Positions 20,834-31,236 of a stretch of DNA of 64,000 nt are shown here, piece after piece. Where the stretch lies: positions 55,227,891 through 55,291,890 of the forward strand of contig JALGPY010000003.1 in assembly GCA_023055425.1 (NCBI GenBank). The letters run 5' to 3'. The position numbers and the translations under genes were made by a program. Position 1 is the stretch's first letter. Each line of letters begins with the position of its first letter. Under the pieces are notes generated by a model. It searched no databases. It was given only the letters and a program-made list of their open reading frames with translations, and was not told the origin of the DNA. The stretch comes from Linanthus parryae (lineage: Eukaryota > Streptophyta > Magnoliopsida > Ericales > Polemoniaceae).

Positions 20834-22892
20834 TGACAGCTTGAAAATGTATTAGTCTGGGACATCTTTTTACCATTGGTTTTAACCCTGTGAGAGTTGA
20901 GTTTGGCCATTTTCAGCTTATTTTCCACCTGATACGAGGCAGAGATTTACAGATCATGATTGCAAAATTTGAGTAATTTTGTGCATACTTTTGTTTGTTG
21001 GATATGATCGCGGGTGCGTGTTATGATGTGCAGGTAACAGGTGCCGAAAAATGCATGAGATTAACTTGGATGGGAGGCAGCGTGTCAGGAAAGCTGAGCA
21101 GAAAAAGAGGAAAAAAGCTAAGTGGTGCGTTCAAACGCAGGGCACCTGCGTTCAGACGCACAAGATGGGAGCAGCAGGAAAATGGCAGAAAATTGGCTAA
21201 GTCCTGCGTTCAGACGCAGGCAGTCTGTGTTCAAACGCAGGGTTCAGAGGCCGAAGTGCTGAAAAGTTAAGGGGTGCGTTCAAACGCACTTCTTGCGTTC
21301 AAACGCAGGACTCAACATTCAAGAGAAGAAAAAGGCCAAGGGGTGCGTTCAAACGCAGGCGAGCTGCGTTCAAACGCACGGGTCCAGAAGTCGGAAGCCA
21401 GAAGAAGAAAAATGGTTAAGGCATGCGTTCAAACGCAGAAGGTGTGCGTTCAGACGCACTGCGTTTGAACGCAGGAGAGTTGCGTTCAAACGCACAACAC
21501 AGTGCAGCAACAGACAGGAAAAACTGGCCAGAAAATGACTAAGGATGTGCGTTCAAACGCACATCCTGTGTTCAAACGCAGGAAACTTCAAATTTCAGAG
21601 AGGTCAGAATCAGGCAGAAATCAACCAGAAAACCAAGTATGTGCGTTCAAACGCACATTGTGCGTTCAAACGCACACCCAAAAAGTCAACGGAAGTCAAA
21701 GTCAAAAATTCAACTCTCAAAATGTGCGTTCAAACGCAGCCTTTGTGCGTTCAAACGCAGGTCAAGATTTTCAGAATTTCTGAAGACGGTGGAAAAAGTC
21801 AAACTTCGTCAAGAAAGTCAAAGTCAGCAGATGTGCGTTCAGACGCCGGACAGGATTTCCAGAAGCTTCCCAGGGCGGTTTAGACAGGGGCAGAATAGGA
21901 ATTTCAGCACAGGATTAGGGAACTTCAGCAGTATATAAAGCAGCTCTGCCCAGCAGTTTCACAATACAGCATACACAATACACAACACAGGACACACAGC
22001 ACAGACAGACACAGACACAGGATCAGAGTTAGACACAGCAGAGACAGGGAGCACCGGAGCAGTCCCGGAAATCGCCAGATTTCCGTCACCTGTTTGATTC
22101 TCTTCTCTTCTTTATGTTAGATTTTATTAGCTAAACTTTTGACCTAGGTTCTCGGTGAACCTAGGGTTTATGATTTCAGTACTTCAGATTTTGACTTCAG
22201 ATTCATGATTGTTTAAATCTTAATACAGTAGAGGTTTTGTTTATTATTCTGTCTTTGGTTTTTACTATTTATGCATGAACGGAGTCATGAACCTGGATTG
22301 CTACAGACAGGATCTGGTGCGCGAGAGTGGCCAGTGAGAGTTAGGAAGAGAAGACAGGATTTAGTACTCTGCCTTGATGGACCGAGAGGTGAAGAGAATC
22401 AGGGGACTAGCCCAGAAGCATTAGACCAACTGCTAGACGTTTAGGGGGAGACCGAGAGGAGAACCTGTAACCCTAGCAGACTTATAACGAACCTGCAGAT
22501 CTAGGTGGACCGAGAGGACCCGAAAATCTGTAGGGGAGTGACAGGTGCATGAGACCGAGAGGAGATTGCAACATCGGTATGCTGGCATAAACAAAACTGC
22601 TGTGTGTTTCTGAATCGGAAAAACTGAAAAGCTGAATAGTAACCCTAGGGGATCCAGGAATCTAGGCACCCAAAACCTTAGTTTTTACTGCCAGACTTCA
22701 TTACCAGAAAATTACCAAAAATACCGTTTAATTCTGTTTTTACTCCTTTTACTTTTTACGTCTTCACTTTTTAAACTCAGTTTCTGATTACACAGTAACA
22801 CTGTCCTCGTGGGATCGATAACTCGGGGTTGAAATACTAGCCCTATATTACTTGAACCGTGCACTTGCGGTAACACGTAAGAAATCGTGTCA
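20834..22892 (+). repeat. LTR 3 (3') of the tandem array
   Basis: 2059 bp, TGACA...TGTCA. It differs from LTR 2 only at AACTCGG near 22823 as far as I can see by eye. It abuts the interrupted Helitron exon. Confidence 0.95.
21126..21847 (+). promoter_or_regulatory. dyad array in LTR 3
   Basis: Same 19 dyads and spacings as in LTR 1. Confidence 0.85.
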
Positions 22893-22897
22893 CACAT
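22893..22897. repeat. right target-site duplication CACAT of the LTR array
   Basis: Matches 8745-8749; see that entry. Confidence 0.95.
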
Positions 22898-23455
22898 CAC
22901 AATCAGCAAATTCAGGGCTTGCACTAATAGACTGAAATGACTGGTTATAAGGATTGGCCTCTAGAATATCAGTCAAGCATGAAATAACAGCCGAATCAAG
23001 ATTTTCAAAAGCTTTCACTCGGCTTTGCAGCTGGAAGGCTGGATCGTAGAAATAAACCTGTAAATATCTAGCAGGTTGTTGGCCAGGATCAATATCATTA
23101 ATGTAGTGGTATATCTGCCATTGGACACGGAATGTGTAAATCCCTTTGCTTTTATTCTTCGTGTCAGGATCAGCCTTCACACCCATCGAAGTGAAAGAGA
23201 ACAGGCAATTGTATGCACGAATATTATTCCGGAAATCTTCGCTAGTCACATTGTCGGACAGGAGCAACTCCGCCAACGAATTTGGGATCTCATGAGGGGC
23301 AAGGACTACACACCCCTCACTGCAACAAAAGCCATCTGGTTCGTACGCAAATAATTTAGCATCACAATGCGGACATCTCCGTGGAGATGGCAGCATGCTT
23401 GGCTCCATAGGCGGGGGCGGAGCACCCCGCTCCCACTTTTTCGTACGTCTCTGCC
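22893..23455 (-). pseudogene. Helitron transposase, exon 2, upstream half
   Basis: The exon starts at an AG acceptor (23457-23456). It encodes a basic, proline-rich stretch, then C-P-H-C-D-A-K-L-F, F-R-N-N-I-R-A-Y-N-C-L-F-S-F-T-S-M-G, G-I-Y-T-F-R-V-Q-W-Q-I-Y-H-Y-I-N-D and P-A-R-Y-L-Q-V-Y-F-Y-D-P. These are the conserved blocks upstream of Helitron_like_N in plant Helitron proteins. The CX2C pair and the following C-C suggest a zinc-binding element. At 22893 the frame meets LTR 3 of the inserted array; its continuation is at 8744. Confidence 0.85.
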
Positions 23456-23551
23456 CTACACAACCGAATAAAAAACGATTAACAGATATGAAACCATAAC
23501 TAAACACACATATAACTACAAATGAAGCCATAGTCGGGAAAGAAGACTAAC

Positions 23552-24209
23552 GGGGTGGTTGGGGAACTCGAGCAGCACCGCAAGCACGACTATTACGTTC
23601 ACCCACAAATGTAGCAGGAGGTACGACGGAGGTGCCTCTATTCCCAGAAGACGCATTGACGGTGAGTGGATGTTGTAATGAACCCGGCGATGAAGAACCT
23701 GACGCGCCTGAAGCAATATTGGGCAACCCAGATGACACAGCTGGCATGTCTGACAGCACAGTATTTGGTAAACCATTATACACATCCAAAGCAGTACCAT
23801 ATCCGGCCGCAAAACCAACAGACGGCCTATTCAGGCCAGAACCCCTAATAGCCATGGACCCGACGGGCATGGGATACGGGGAAGCATACCTAGGTGCTTG
23901 CACACTACTACCTGGCGTCGCGGTATGGACAACAGGACCGGCAACGGAACCCCTTACATCTGCATTGTACACGGACGGCTCGGGATTCGCATTACGCCCC
24001 CGCGGTCTACCCAACGGCCGCGGAGCCAGGGCAGAAGTATTAGCTCCTGCAGATGAAGGCCCGGGATTCGCATTTCCCACCCGCGGTCTACCCGACGGCC
24101 GCGGAGCCGGGGCAGAAGTGTTAGCTCCTGCAGATAATCCTGTACCGCGTGCTAGCTCCTCCCCCACTAAACCCCGGCGAAGTCGTTTCCCAAGACTACC
24201 TGTAGGCAT
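23552..24209 (-). pseudogene. Helitron transposase, exon 1 (low-complexity N-terminus)
   Basis: A 220-codon frame from an ATG at 24209, rich in Gly, Pro, Ala, Ser and Arg, with an internal duplication: two units of about 25 residues sharing G-A-N-T-S-A, A-P-R-P and G-R-P-R. A GT donor at 23551-23550 joins it in phase to the exon at 23455. Disordered N-terminal extensions of this kind are common in plant Helitron proteins. With the insert removed, the four parts total 4788 nt, a multiple of three, interrupted only by the TGA at 5701-5699. Whether this ATG is the true start is not certain. Confidence 0.65.
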
Positions 24210-25588
24210 TTACAAACTACAGGCCACACACTACAGAAAGCCACAAACATCAATTAATTTCAACCACGACAACAACATCACAGGCACAAAGTCTATACCA
24301 AATTAACTAAGCAGTAGACGAACCACATTTCCATCGCAAATTTTCGGTCGCATCATCAACTCAGCCTATACATGATTTATACCAATTCCAACCTGACCGA
24401 GATGCCTCATTATTAAAATACTAGTTCAAGACACTGAGTCAGCATTACACAGTAAACCAGTTAAAAGTAACTAAGCCAAACAAACAAACAAAAAACCAAA
24501 GGGATGGCGGGACACAAATCCCACACGTTAGCAAAGCAAAACAGCAACACAGCAACATACAACAGGCGTAAAACAAACCACACAGGTTTCTTACAGCAAC
24601 ATTTATATTTTTAATGTATATACTGCCAACTCTTAGAGAGGTGAACGTACCAGATAAGGCAACACAACAAATTCCTTGCTCAAGCAGCGGATGATCAACC
24701 TGCAAACACCAACGCTAAATGTAAGCAAATGTGAATCAAACTAACCAAGCATCATCTTATCGACTGGCTACAACCACCACCTGCTGAGCCCATACGTATA
24801 TATAGCACACTTGTATATAGAGTAATAACACCATTAGGCAACAAAAAAACCCAACAACACACACATGAAAGCAATCAAACCACAGATACATACCAATTTG
24901 TTAACTTATCATAAAAAACACACATGCAGGAAGGTATCACAACAACCCACATGGCAGAGTAAATATTCAATTCACAACGAACCAAATACAATCCCCCACT
25001 AACTGCCCGAAGCCCCGATTTAGAAAACCCTCGAATCATTAAAAAAAAAACCCAAATTAGAAAACCCAATTCAGCATCCCTACAGAACCTGAGAAACCGT
25101 TGGACACACCAACTACCGGATAGCCCGCGAACCACCGAACCAATTTCCGGCCGCCGGCGAAAACTAAACCCACAAACCGGAGAAAATACAGAGACGGAGA
25201 GAGACGAAAGAACTGACCCGGTGACAATAGATTAGCAAATGGCACCAACATCAGAAGAATGTTCTCCCACATTCTAAGAATGAATGGCAAGAGGTCGACA
25301 CCTGTCCCACTAACGAGTGCCGGCAACCAGGCACAGCTGCTCGGAGCATAGCCACCTGTCCCACCAAGAAGAACACCGACTACGAAGTTCATGTTCTACA
25401 ACCCAAACCAACCACGGACATCACAAATGACAATATCGCCCTTCAACCACAGCGTACTTGTTTCGTATCAGCAAGGGCATAACCGACCTTTTCTACACGT
25501 CACTATTTCGCTGGCATTTCGCTGGCACTTTGTCCGAATTGGCAGCACATGATTGGGCCACCACTGCCACGCAATGTGGCCATAACTT
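24210..25588 (-). other. Helitron 5' leader region with exon-like segments
   Basis: This stretch lies between the Helitron 5' end and the transposase ATG. Three minus-strand segments end in good GT donors: 25392-25218, a segment ending at about 24893, and a 48-nt segment near 24703-24656 flanked by a TTTGCAG acceptor and a GTACGT donor. The first starts with an ATG and encodes about 58 residues, M-N-F-V-V-G-V-L-L-G and so on, which I do not recognise. They may be 5'-leader exons of the transposase mRNA or a captured host gene fragment. Confidence 0.4.
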
Positions 25589-25608
25589 CTTTTATATAGG
25601 TAGTAAGA
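25589..25608 (-). mobile_element. Helitron 5' terminus
   Basis: On the minus strand the element begins TCTTACTACCTATATAAAAG, matching the TC...TACTA...TATAAAAG style of plant Helitron 5' ends, and the preceding host base is A. A small dyad GCCAC-N5-GTGGC lies just inside, at 25566-25580. Confidence 0.7.
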
Positions 25609-26943
25609 TTTAATTGTTGAATGAATTATTACTAAATTTCAAGTGAAATAATATATTTCTAGAAATTGTGGTTTAAATACTGAACCAAATCGGTCCTTCA
25701 CGGTTCAGTTCGGTTCGGTTTGGAGCCATGAACGGTTCGGATTAGGTTTAGGTTTTGCCCAAACCCTTACATGCGGTTCGGTTTGGATGGGTGCCAAAAG
25801 CGAACCGAACCGAACCGTTTTATCCCTAGTTCTAGTAGTATATGCAATTTAAGATGACCTGATTCTCACCCAAAAAATATCATTTTAAACATGAAAAAGA
25901 GTTTTACGTTCTCTTGATACAAATTATCAAACTGTTCTTGAAATTCACGTGCAACTATCAAGAAATTCACAAAGTGGACGTGGGTTCTAGTTTGAGTTTC
26001 ATGAAATAGTCTAAATTATTAAGTCAAACATATGAACTAACCGTGGAAATGAAGAACCAAGCATGGAAATGAAGAAATCTATGATAAAATTTCATCAAAC
26101 AAAGTTAAATATGGACATGCAAGCATCAATTCAAGACTAGAAGAAACTTTACCCCAAGATTCAAGAAGATGGTGAGAAAAATAGTGAAATTGGCCTTCAG
26201 TCCTTGAGTAGGATGGTGGAAGAACTCCCCTCCATTAAGATATTAAGGTTGAACTCAAGTTTTCCATGATTTGAAGACTAGAAAAAAAAAAGTTTTGACA
26301 AACTTTTGTGGAGGTCAAGCTCCAAAAACGAGAACATGGTTTTGAGAGAGAGAAAAATATGTCATTTGGGTGTTCTTGAGGAGAATATGATGGTAATAAA
26401 TAAAAATGAAATGGATAGAGTGAGGGTGAGAGTGATGAGTGATGAAAAACATTGTTAGTGGGAGGTATGTATACATTGGGTGTAATGTGATGAGAAAACT
26501 ATCCTGTAATGTTGACCAAGTTAGTGGGAATCACTTTTAGAGCAATTATAAGTCTCCCAACAAGTTAGTTGGGGTAGAAACCGGAAATTCCAAAAATTGA
26601 GGGGTGAAAATATAATTTTCAATTAATAGGTAACACATAAAAGTCAATTTTCACAAATTAGAGAATTACCAAATAATTTCAAATAAATCAATTTGTATAA
26701 AAATGTCAATATTCCCTTTTAGAAAACTACAAGTATCTCCCAAATATAAAATAATAATAATTTCATATAGTATTACCAAGTTTTCAAAACTACAAAATAA
26801 CCTCAAAACAAAATTATATATAATCATAGATGTCAAATGACACCCTTATACTTTAAAACTACGAAGAAGTAAAAAAAAAAGTTTGAAAATATAATTTTTT
26901 TGAAATTCTCAAGTATTTTTCAAAATCACCAAATCACCCCCTA
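25609..26943. other. AT-rich intergenic DNA
   Basis: No gene recognised. It holds the GGTTCGG-rich inverted repeat at 25676-25830; the rest is AT-rich with A-runs and short broken frames. Confidence 0.5.
25676..25830. repeat. GGTTCGG-rich inverted repeat (possible decayed hAT-like MITE)
   Basis: CGGTTCAGTTCGGTTCGG on the left is mirrored by GCGAACCGAACCGAACCG on the right, which ends TTTTATCCCTA. That end resembles the TAGGGAT start of several plant hAT MITEs. The left terminus is degenerate and no clear duplication was found. Confidence 0.45.
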
Positions 26944-27122
26944 CTAAAATACGGGGTATTTCAAACATGTTGTTCTAAACTTCGCCATCCGTCCATTTGA
27001 ACCGGGGGAAAGCGTATGCAAAGGGTACACGACGTCTTGGAGTGTGTGTGTGTGTGTGTGTGTGTGTTTTTTTTTTTCGCCCATCCACCTTGAGGACAAG
27101 GAGGTTTTCAACTGCGAAAAAT
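26944..27122 (+). mobile_element. 3' internal remnant of an older TRIM-like element
   Basis: CACCTTGAGGACAAGGAGG at 27086-27104, shortly before the TGATACGG at 27123, matches the end of the younger element (CGCCTTGAGGGCAAGGCG just before 28869). This is therefore the internal tail of a related element, with its LTR starting at 27123. A TG microsatellite occupies 27042-27067. Confidence 0.6.
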
Positions 27123-27244
27123 TGATACGGGTAAACTGTATCATCTAGTTAATTAGTTGTTTACTTGTTTATTTATTTATTTAGTTGATAGTAGTTAATT
27201 AGTTAGTTACATTAATTAAATTATTTAGTTAAATACGATCGGAC

Positions 27245-27494
27245 TGATACGGTATCCGTATCAATATTATTTAATATTTTATTATTCAGTTATTTATTTA
27301 ATTAATAATACGGGCTTGGCCCGATAGGCTAGGATTAGGGTTAGTATTATCTATTTAAGCAGTGTACTTCTTCATTATTATTCAAGCAATGAAATAATCA
27401 ATCTCTCCCTACTCTGTCTCCCTACTCTCTCGTTCTCTCTAATCTCTTCCTTTATTTACAGTATTTTCAATTTATCGATACGCTTTGCGTATCA
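27245..27494 (+). repeat. 5' LTR of the TRIM-like element
   Basis: TGATACGGTATCC...TTTGCGTATCA, 250 bp. Confidence 0.92.
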
Positions 27495-27752
27495 TTGGTG
27501 CTTTCATTGAGAGTGTCGGTCGGACTTTTGTTCGCGACACTCGCCCCCGGACTCATGGATCTCCCATACGCTATTGTCGGACTCAGTCACAAGGGTGTCC
27601 AACTGGTGCTTTTCGATTAAATCGACGAGCTCCCGCAGCAGGGTGAAGCAATCAACTGTCTCACCGTGGCAGACCTAGAAACCTTCCACGCAAGTGGGTA
27701 TCTCACCATGGCGGATCTCGAATGCCTCAAATCAAGTCGGAAATAATTCCGA

Positions 27753-28673
27753 TTGATTTCGACTGATGAGTTTTGTCGCCTGCAGCACATCCTCAGAGCC
27801 GACGAACTGCCGCCAGTCGAAGAACAGCAGCCGCCGCCACTGCTGGAGGAACAACCTGGGAACCACCAACTCCCACTGTCCTCACTCCAACCGCCAACCC
27901 ACACCCCTGAAACTCCATGGCTGCCGCCTCCGCACACACCAGATCCACCACCACCAGCATCGCCATTGCCTCCTCTGCCCAACAACCTGCAGCAGCAGCA
28001 AGAGCCAGCGCCGACGACGCCGCCACCACCGCTGCAAGATCTCGGCACCACAGGGGTCAACGGCGACCCGCCATTGATTCCGGCGAGCAAGCCTTTAGGG
28101 CCTCAGAAAACCCCTCCACCATTGCAGCTCCAGAAACGGCCACCACCAGCGGTCTTCCAACCAGATCTAACGCCGCCATCGCCGAAGCCTCTGGTACCGC
28201 CTGACCCACCCGACACCTCCGGCGAACTCAATCGAACCACCCACGGCCGATCTCCACTCGCCGGCGCCATTGAGCCACAACCGCCTGATTCGAACTCCCA
28301 ACACAACCACCCGTCGGTTCCACCACCGTCCGAACCACCTGACCTCGAAGGCGATTCCAACCACCGATCGACCAAAGCCTTCATCCACAACACCCAACAA
28401 CCACCATCCGGTTCTCAAACTTCCGCCGCACACCAGCAGCAACCACCACCACCAACGAGTGGCTTGCTTTCTCTCCCGATGGAAGCTAGGGCTCCAAACA
28501 AATATGGGCCTATTTTTGGGCCTCATTTCACTGATTGTCACCTTGGGTCTAATTTTTCAAGTGGGCTGAAGTCAAATGGATTCAATATTTTTGGTGGGCC
28601 TAACAGTGTGTTGCAGAAAGTATTTGGGCCTAATTGTTCTATGGGTTACCAACTAGTTTGGGTCAGCCGATAA
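27753..28673 (+). CDS. proline-rich ORF inside the TRIM-like element
   Basis: An open frame of about 300 codons dominated by proline, glutamine, serine and threonine (P-P-P-P runs, Q-Q-Q), with no recognised domain. It has no early ATG: the first in-frame methionine is far downstream (M-E-A-R-A-P, near 28480). It may be a decayed gag leader, a captured host fragment or simply GC-rich DNA without stops. Other frames of the same stretch are also open, which weakens the coding case. Confidence 0.3.
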   Translation: MISTDEFCRLQHILRADELPPVEEQQPPPLLEEQPGNHQLPLSSLQPPTHTPETPWLPPPHTPDPPPPASPLPPLPNNLQQQQEPAPTTPPPPLQDLGTTGVNGDPPLIPASKPLGPQKTPPPLQLQKRPPPAVFQPDLTPPSPKPLVPPDPPDTSGELNRTTHGRSPLAGAIEPQPPDSNSQHNHPSVPPPSEPPDLEGDSNHRSTKAFIHNTQQPPSGSQTSAAHQQQPPPPTSGLLSLPMEARAPNKYGPIFGPHFTDCHLGSNFSSGLKSNGFNIFGGPNSVLQKVFGPNCSMGYQLVWVSR

Positions 28674-28868
28674 TTGGTGGATTTGGACTTCAAATTGATA
28701 TTCTCCCGTTTGTTCGACGTCAATTTGATCCGGGCAAAATTAGTGGCAAGTTGCGACTACGAAGTGGCGTTTTGAAGACCGTTGGACGTCAATTCGATCC
28801 GGGCAAGAATATAATCGATTTTTCAACGTCCGCCTTGAGGGCAAGGCGATTTTCAAGCGTGGGGGAGT

Positions 28869-29118
28869 TGATACGGTATCCGTATCAATATTATTTAATA
28901 TTTTATTATTCAGTTATTTATTTAATTAATAATACGGGCATGGCCCGATAGGCTAGGATTAGGGTTAGTATTATCTATTTAAGCAGTGTACTTCTTCATT
29001 ATTATTCAAGCAATGAAGTAATCAATCTCTCCCTACTCTGTCTCCCTACTCTCTCGTTCTCTCTAATCTCTTCCTTTATTTACAGTATTTTCAATTTATC
29101 GATACGCTTTGCGTATCA
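28869..29118 (+). repeat. 3' LTR of the TRIM-like element
   Basis: Same length and ends as the 5' LTR; preceded by the purine tract. Confidence 0.92.
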
Positions 29119-29305
29119 CGGACTTTCTTGTCAATTAACCCGTCAGAGTCTAGGTTTAGATAGGGTTAAGAGTCTATTTAAACAAGTGTAAAATCTTCGT
29201 TTAATCAACCCATTATTTTGTTAGAAATAGCGCCGTAGCCTAAAATCTACGTGGAAAGTTTTGACGATTCTCACAAAATCGTCATATCATACCTATTCGG
29301 TATCA

Positions 29306-29447
29306 TTCGGCCAATTTGTGTGTGTTTTTTTCTTGACCACTCAGCCAAACGAGATACAATGGGGGTTGGGAATTGACTGAATATTTAATCCAAAAAAGGA
29401 AAGTTCTTGGTCCAACTCAAAACTTCATCTTCCTCTTGTTTCAACGG

Positions 29448-29479
<32 letters not shown>

Positions 29480-29974
29480 CCTCTGGTTCCAAAGCAATTT
29501 TTGACAGCATGTGGGCATGGTCGTTGATTTCCTGAGGTACGTCTCCTTTTCCAAGAGAGTTGGAACTGAGGTTTTCTCGTTTACTCTGTCGCAGACCACC
29601 CTCGAGTTGGTTCGATCCTCTAATTGGATACTTCATTTTTCCAGCAATTTGGTCGATAAGGACTTGAGCATCGCCTTCAACTTAAAAGGAACCGTTTTTT
29701 TACGTCTTATACGTATATATGAAATGATGTTTAGTCGGGTTGCATATTTAACCAATTATGGAGATATTGACATAAAAAATATCTAAGACACCAAAATGTA
29801 ACATGCACCATAGAAATATCAAACAGTTTACACTACAGTTACATAGTTCTGATTTATGAGCGAGCGATTAGATATATACGTGGTACACACATAAGAATGC
29901 TTTTCATATATACGGCAAGCGATCAAACTAAGAAGAAATCAAACCCACAATTAAAGTGAAGTAGTGCACAAGAA
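29306..29974. other. intergenic; A28 homopolymer, no gene seen
   Basis: A run of 28 A lies at 29448-29475. The right part, up to 29974, probably includes the 3' UTR of the DUF3339 gene. Confidence 0.5.
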
Positions 29975-30184
29975 TCAGCCCGTGTAGATATGAACGCCGA
30001 CTGCGATGAGTAAGATGGTGATCAACCCAAAATAGATGATGGTATGGACAAGAATAGACATCAAGCTGGTCTGCATGCTTCTGAACTCCGCCAATCGTCC
30101 GTTCCCCGGAATCTGAAACAACAACCCCGGCGTTAATAAGACGAACAGCACCACCGCGATCACCACCGGTCCCCAATCTGCCAT
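29975..30184 (-). CDS. DUF3339 family small membrane protein (69 aa)
   Basis: The product starts M-A-D-W-G-P-V-V-I-A-V-V-L-F-V-L-L-T-P-G-L-L-F-Q and ends Y-F-G-L-I-T-I-L-L-I-A-V-G-V-H-I-Y-T-G. This is a clear match in length and layout to the plant DUF3339 family of about 70-residue proteins. Two hydrophobic segments, residues ~5-24 and ~46-66, flank a short polar loop containing P-G-N-G-R and E-F-R-S-M-Q-T-S. The protein is probably membrane-embedded with both termini on one side; its molecular function is not known. The start is the only ATG in position, and a TATA-like CTATATACC lies upstream at 30275-30267. The frame is uninterrupted and looks functional. Confidence 0.92.
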   Translation of the reverse strand: MADWGPVVIAVVLFVLLTPGLLFQIPGNGRLAEFRSMQTSLMSILVHTIIYFGLITILLIAVGVHIYTG

Positions 30185-30672
30185 CTCTCTGTCTCTATTT
30201 CTTCTATCTCTCGAGATTTATTTCTTGTATATATGTTGAGTTGCGGAACAAGGCTGGTGCCGTGGTGGTATATAGTTAGAGTTAAAGATGATTAAGACCT
30301 TGTTGAGATAGAGTTTTATGAGTAATGAAACAGCTCTTTGGTTGGAAAGGGACATTTTGGAGTGAGGATGGCACTGAATGGCACGCTTGACCACCTGTAC
30401 GAATCTCGGACACCCACGTGTGCGAGATGTGTTGTACACGGTAGCTCTATATATTGATAGGAAAATGACGGAATAAATGGTTATTCCATTCTTCCATTGA
30501 GAGTTGAGAGTCCCTTTCAACGATTTCAAGATCTTGGAAACGATTATTGGAAGAAGTGGTGTCCATGATGTTTCTGTTTTATTAGTAGTTTACTAGGATA
30601 ATGGATGTCTATGTTTGATCTTCGGTGAGAGCCCACTATTGGATCATTTTGTTTCCTGCCATGGTTTGAAAG
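30185..30672 (-). promoter_or_regulatory. upstream region of the DUF3339 gene
   Basis: No coding sequence seen. TATA-like CTATATACC at 30275-30267 (minus) lies about 85 nt before the ATG; a CT/GA-rich leader precedes the ATG. Confidence 0.5.
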
Positions 30673-30680
30673 CTGAAAAC

Positions 30681-31228
30681 TACGGATGGTAATATGGTCA
30701 GATCCGAGCGATCGGGGCCGAATGGATCGCATCCAGATCCAATTGAAAATGGATCAGATTTGGATATGGAAAGTCAGATCTGATCGGATTTGGATCTGGA
30801 TTTGGATCTAAGGGCAGATCCACCGGATTCCGACCCGATCCGATCCGACGTATATGTGTGCTTTACAAATATATTCATACTACTTCCCCACAATCACTTC
30901 CAAGAAGAATGCAATAGTAATTGCAGCCTACAAAACTATTTCTGTTGTGTTTTAGACTTCATAACTTGCGAACATGCCTTAGCGTATTAAATAGTATTTA
31001 TTTCTTATGTTATTTTTTGTATTTTACTGCAAACCCAAGTCGGATCCGATCCGAATCCGATCCGACCACGTATTATATGGATCTACGAATTGGATCAGCT
31101 GGATGAAACCCGATCCGATCTGATCCGAATCCGGTGATGATCCGAACGGATCTGGATCCCATTTCTCCTAGTCGGATCTGATTGGATCTAGCCTCATCCG
31201 ATCCGGATCCGACCTGTTACCATCTCTA
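30681..31228. mobile_element. hAT-type MITE (548 bp), GGATCC/GATCCG-rich
   Basis: Terminal repeats TACGGATGGTAATATGG on the left and, read inward from the right, TAGAGATGGTAACAGG. The 8-bp flanks CTGAAAAC (30673-30680) and CCGAAAAC (31229-31236) match at 7 of 8, the length typical of hAT. Subterminal GATCCGAATCCGATCC-type repeats face each other. No transposase frame. Confidence 0.75.
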
Positions 31229-31236
31229 CCGAAAAC

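Larger units (their letters stand above)
8750..22892 (+). mobile_element. tandem non-autonomous Athila-like LTR retroelement array (three LTRs, two internal regions)
   Basis: Three near-identical LTRs of 2058-2059 bp alternate with two near-identical internal regions of about 4 kb. Each internal region has a primer-binding site complementary to plant tRNA-Asp(GUC), one 496-codon frame, a GC-rich 3' part and a purine tract. No protease, RT, RNase H or integrase is present. The tRNA-Asp primer site, and a GCACTTGTTGGGAGGTAACC block just after the frame, recall Athila-lineage Ty3/gypsy elements, so I class it as a large non-autonomous derivative. Lineage is an inference. Confidence 0.88.
2068..25608 (-). 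mobile_element. Helitron (rolling-circle transposon) with RPA gene, interrupted by an LTR array
   Basis: The minus strand carries, in order, a transposase gene (N-terminal exon at 24209, Helitron_like_N region, HUH Rep, Pif1-type helicase ending at 5102) and an RPA1-like gene (4624-2068). This is the usual content of an autonomous plant Helitron. The 5' end is placed at 25608, where the minus strand reads TCTTACTACCTATATAAAAG after a host A, the expected A|TC junction. The 3' end is left of 2068 and was not located. A 14.1-kb LTR array occupies 8750-22892, so the Helitron itself is roughly 9.5-10.5 kb. Nonsense codons in both genes make this copy non-functional as read. Confidence 0.85.
27245..29118 (+). 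mobile_element. TRIM-like non-autonomous LTR retrotransposon, 1.87 kb
   Basis: Two 250-bp LTRs (27245-27494 and 28869-29118) begin TGATACG and end CGTATCA. Only two differences between them were seen, G-CTT/G-CAT and GAAATAA/GAAGTAA. The 5-bp duplication CGGAC flanks the element at 27240-27244 and 29119-29123. TGGTGCTTTCATTGAGAG right after the 5' LTR is the likely primer site; I do not assign the tRNA. A GCGTGGGGGAGT purine tract precedes the 3' LTR. No enzyme domain is present. Confidence 0.9.
27123..29305 (+). repeat. LTR of the older TRIM-like element, split by the younger one
   Basis: Starts TGATACGGGTAAACTG and ends ATTCGGTATCA. It is interrupted at 27244/27245 by the younger relative; without it the LTR is about 304 bp. 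The matching 5' LTR was not found to the left, so the element is truncated there. Confidence 0.6.

Noticed and set aside
23632..24306. Plus-strand 224-codon frame
   Set aside because: Antisense shadow of Helitron exon 1, which has splice signals and in-phase continuation on the minus strand.
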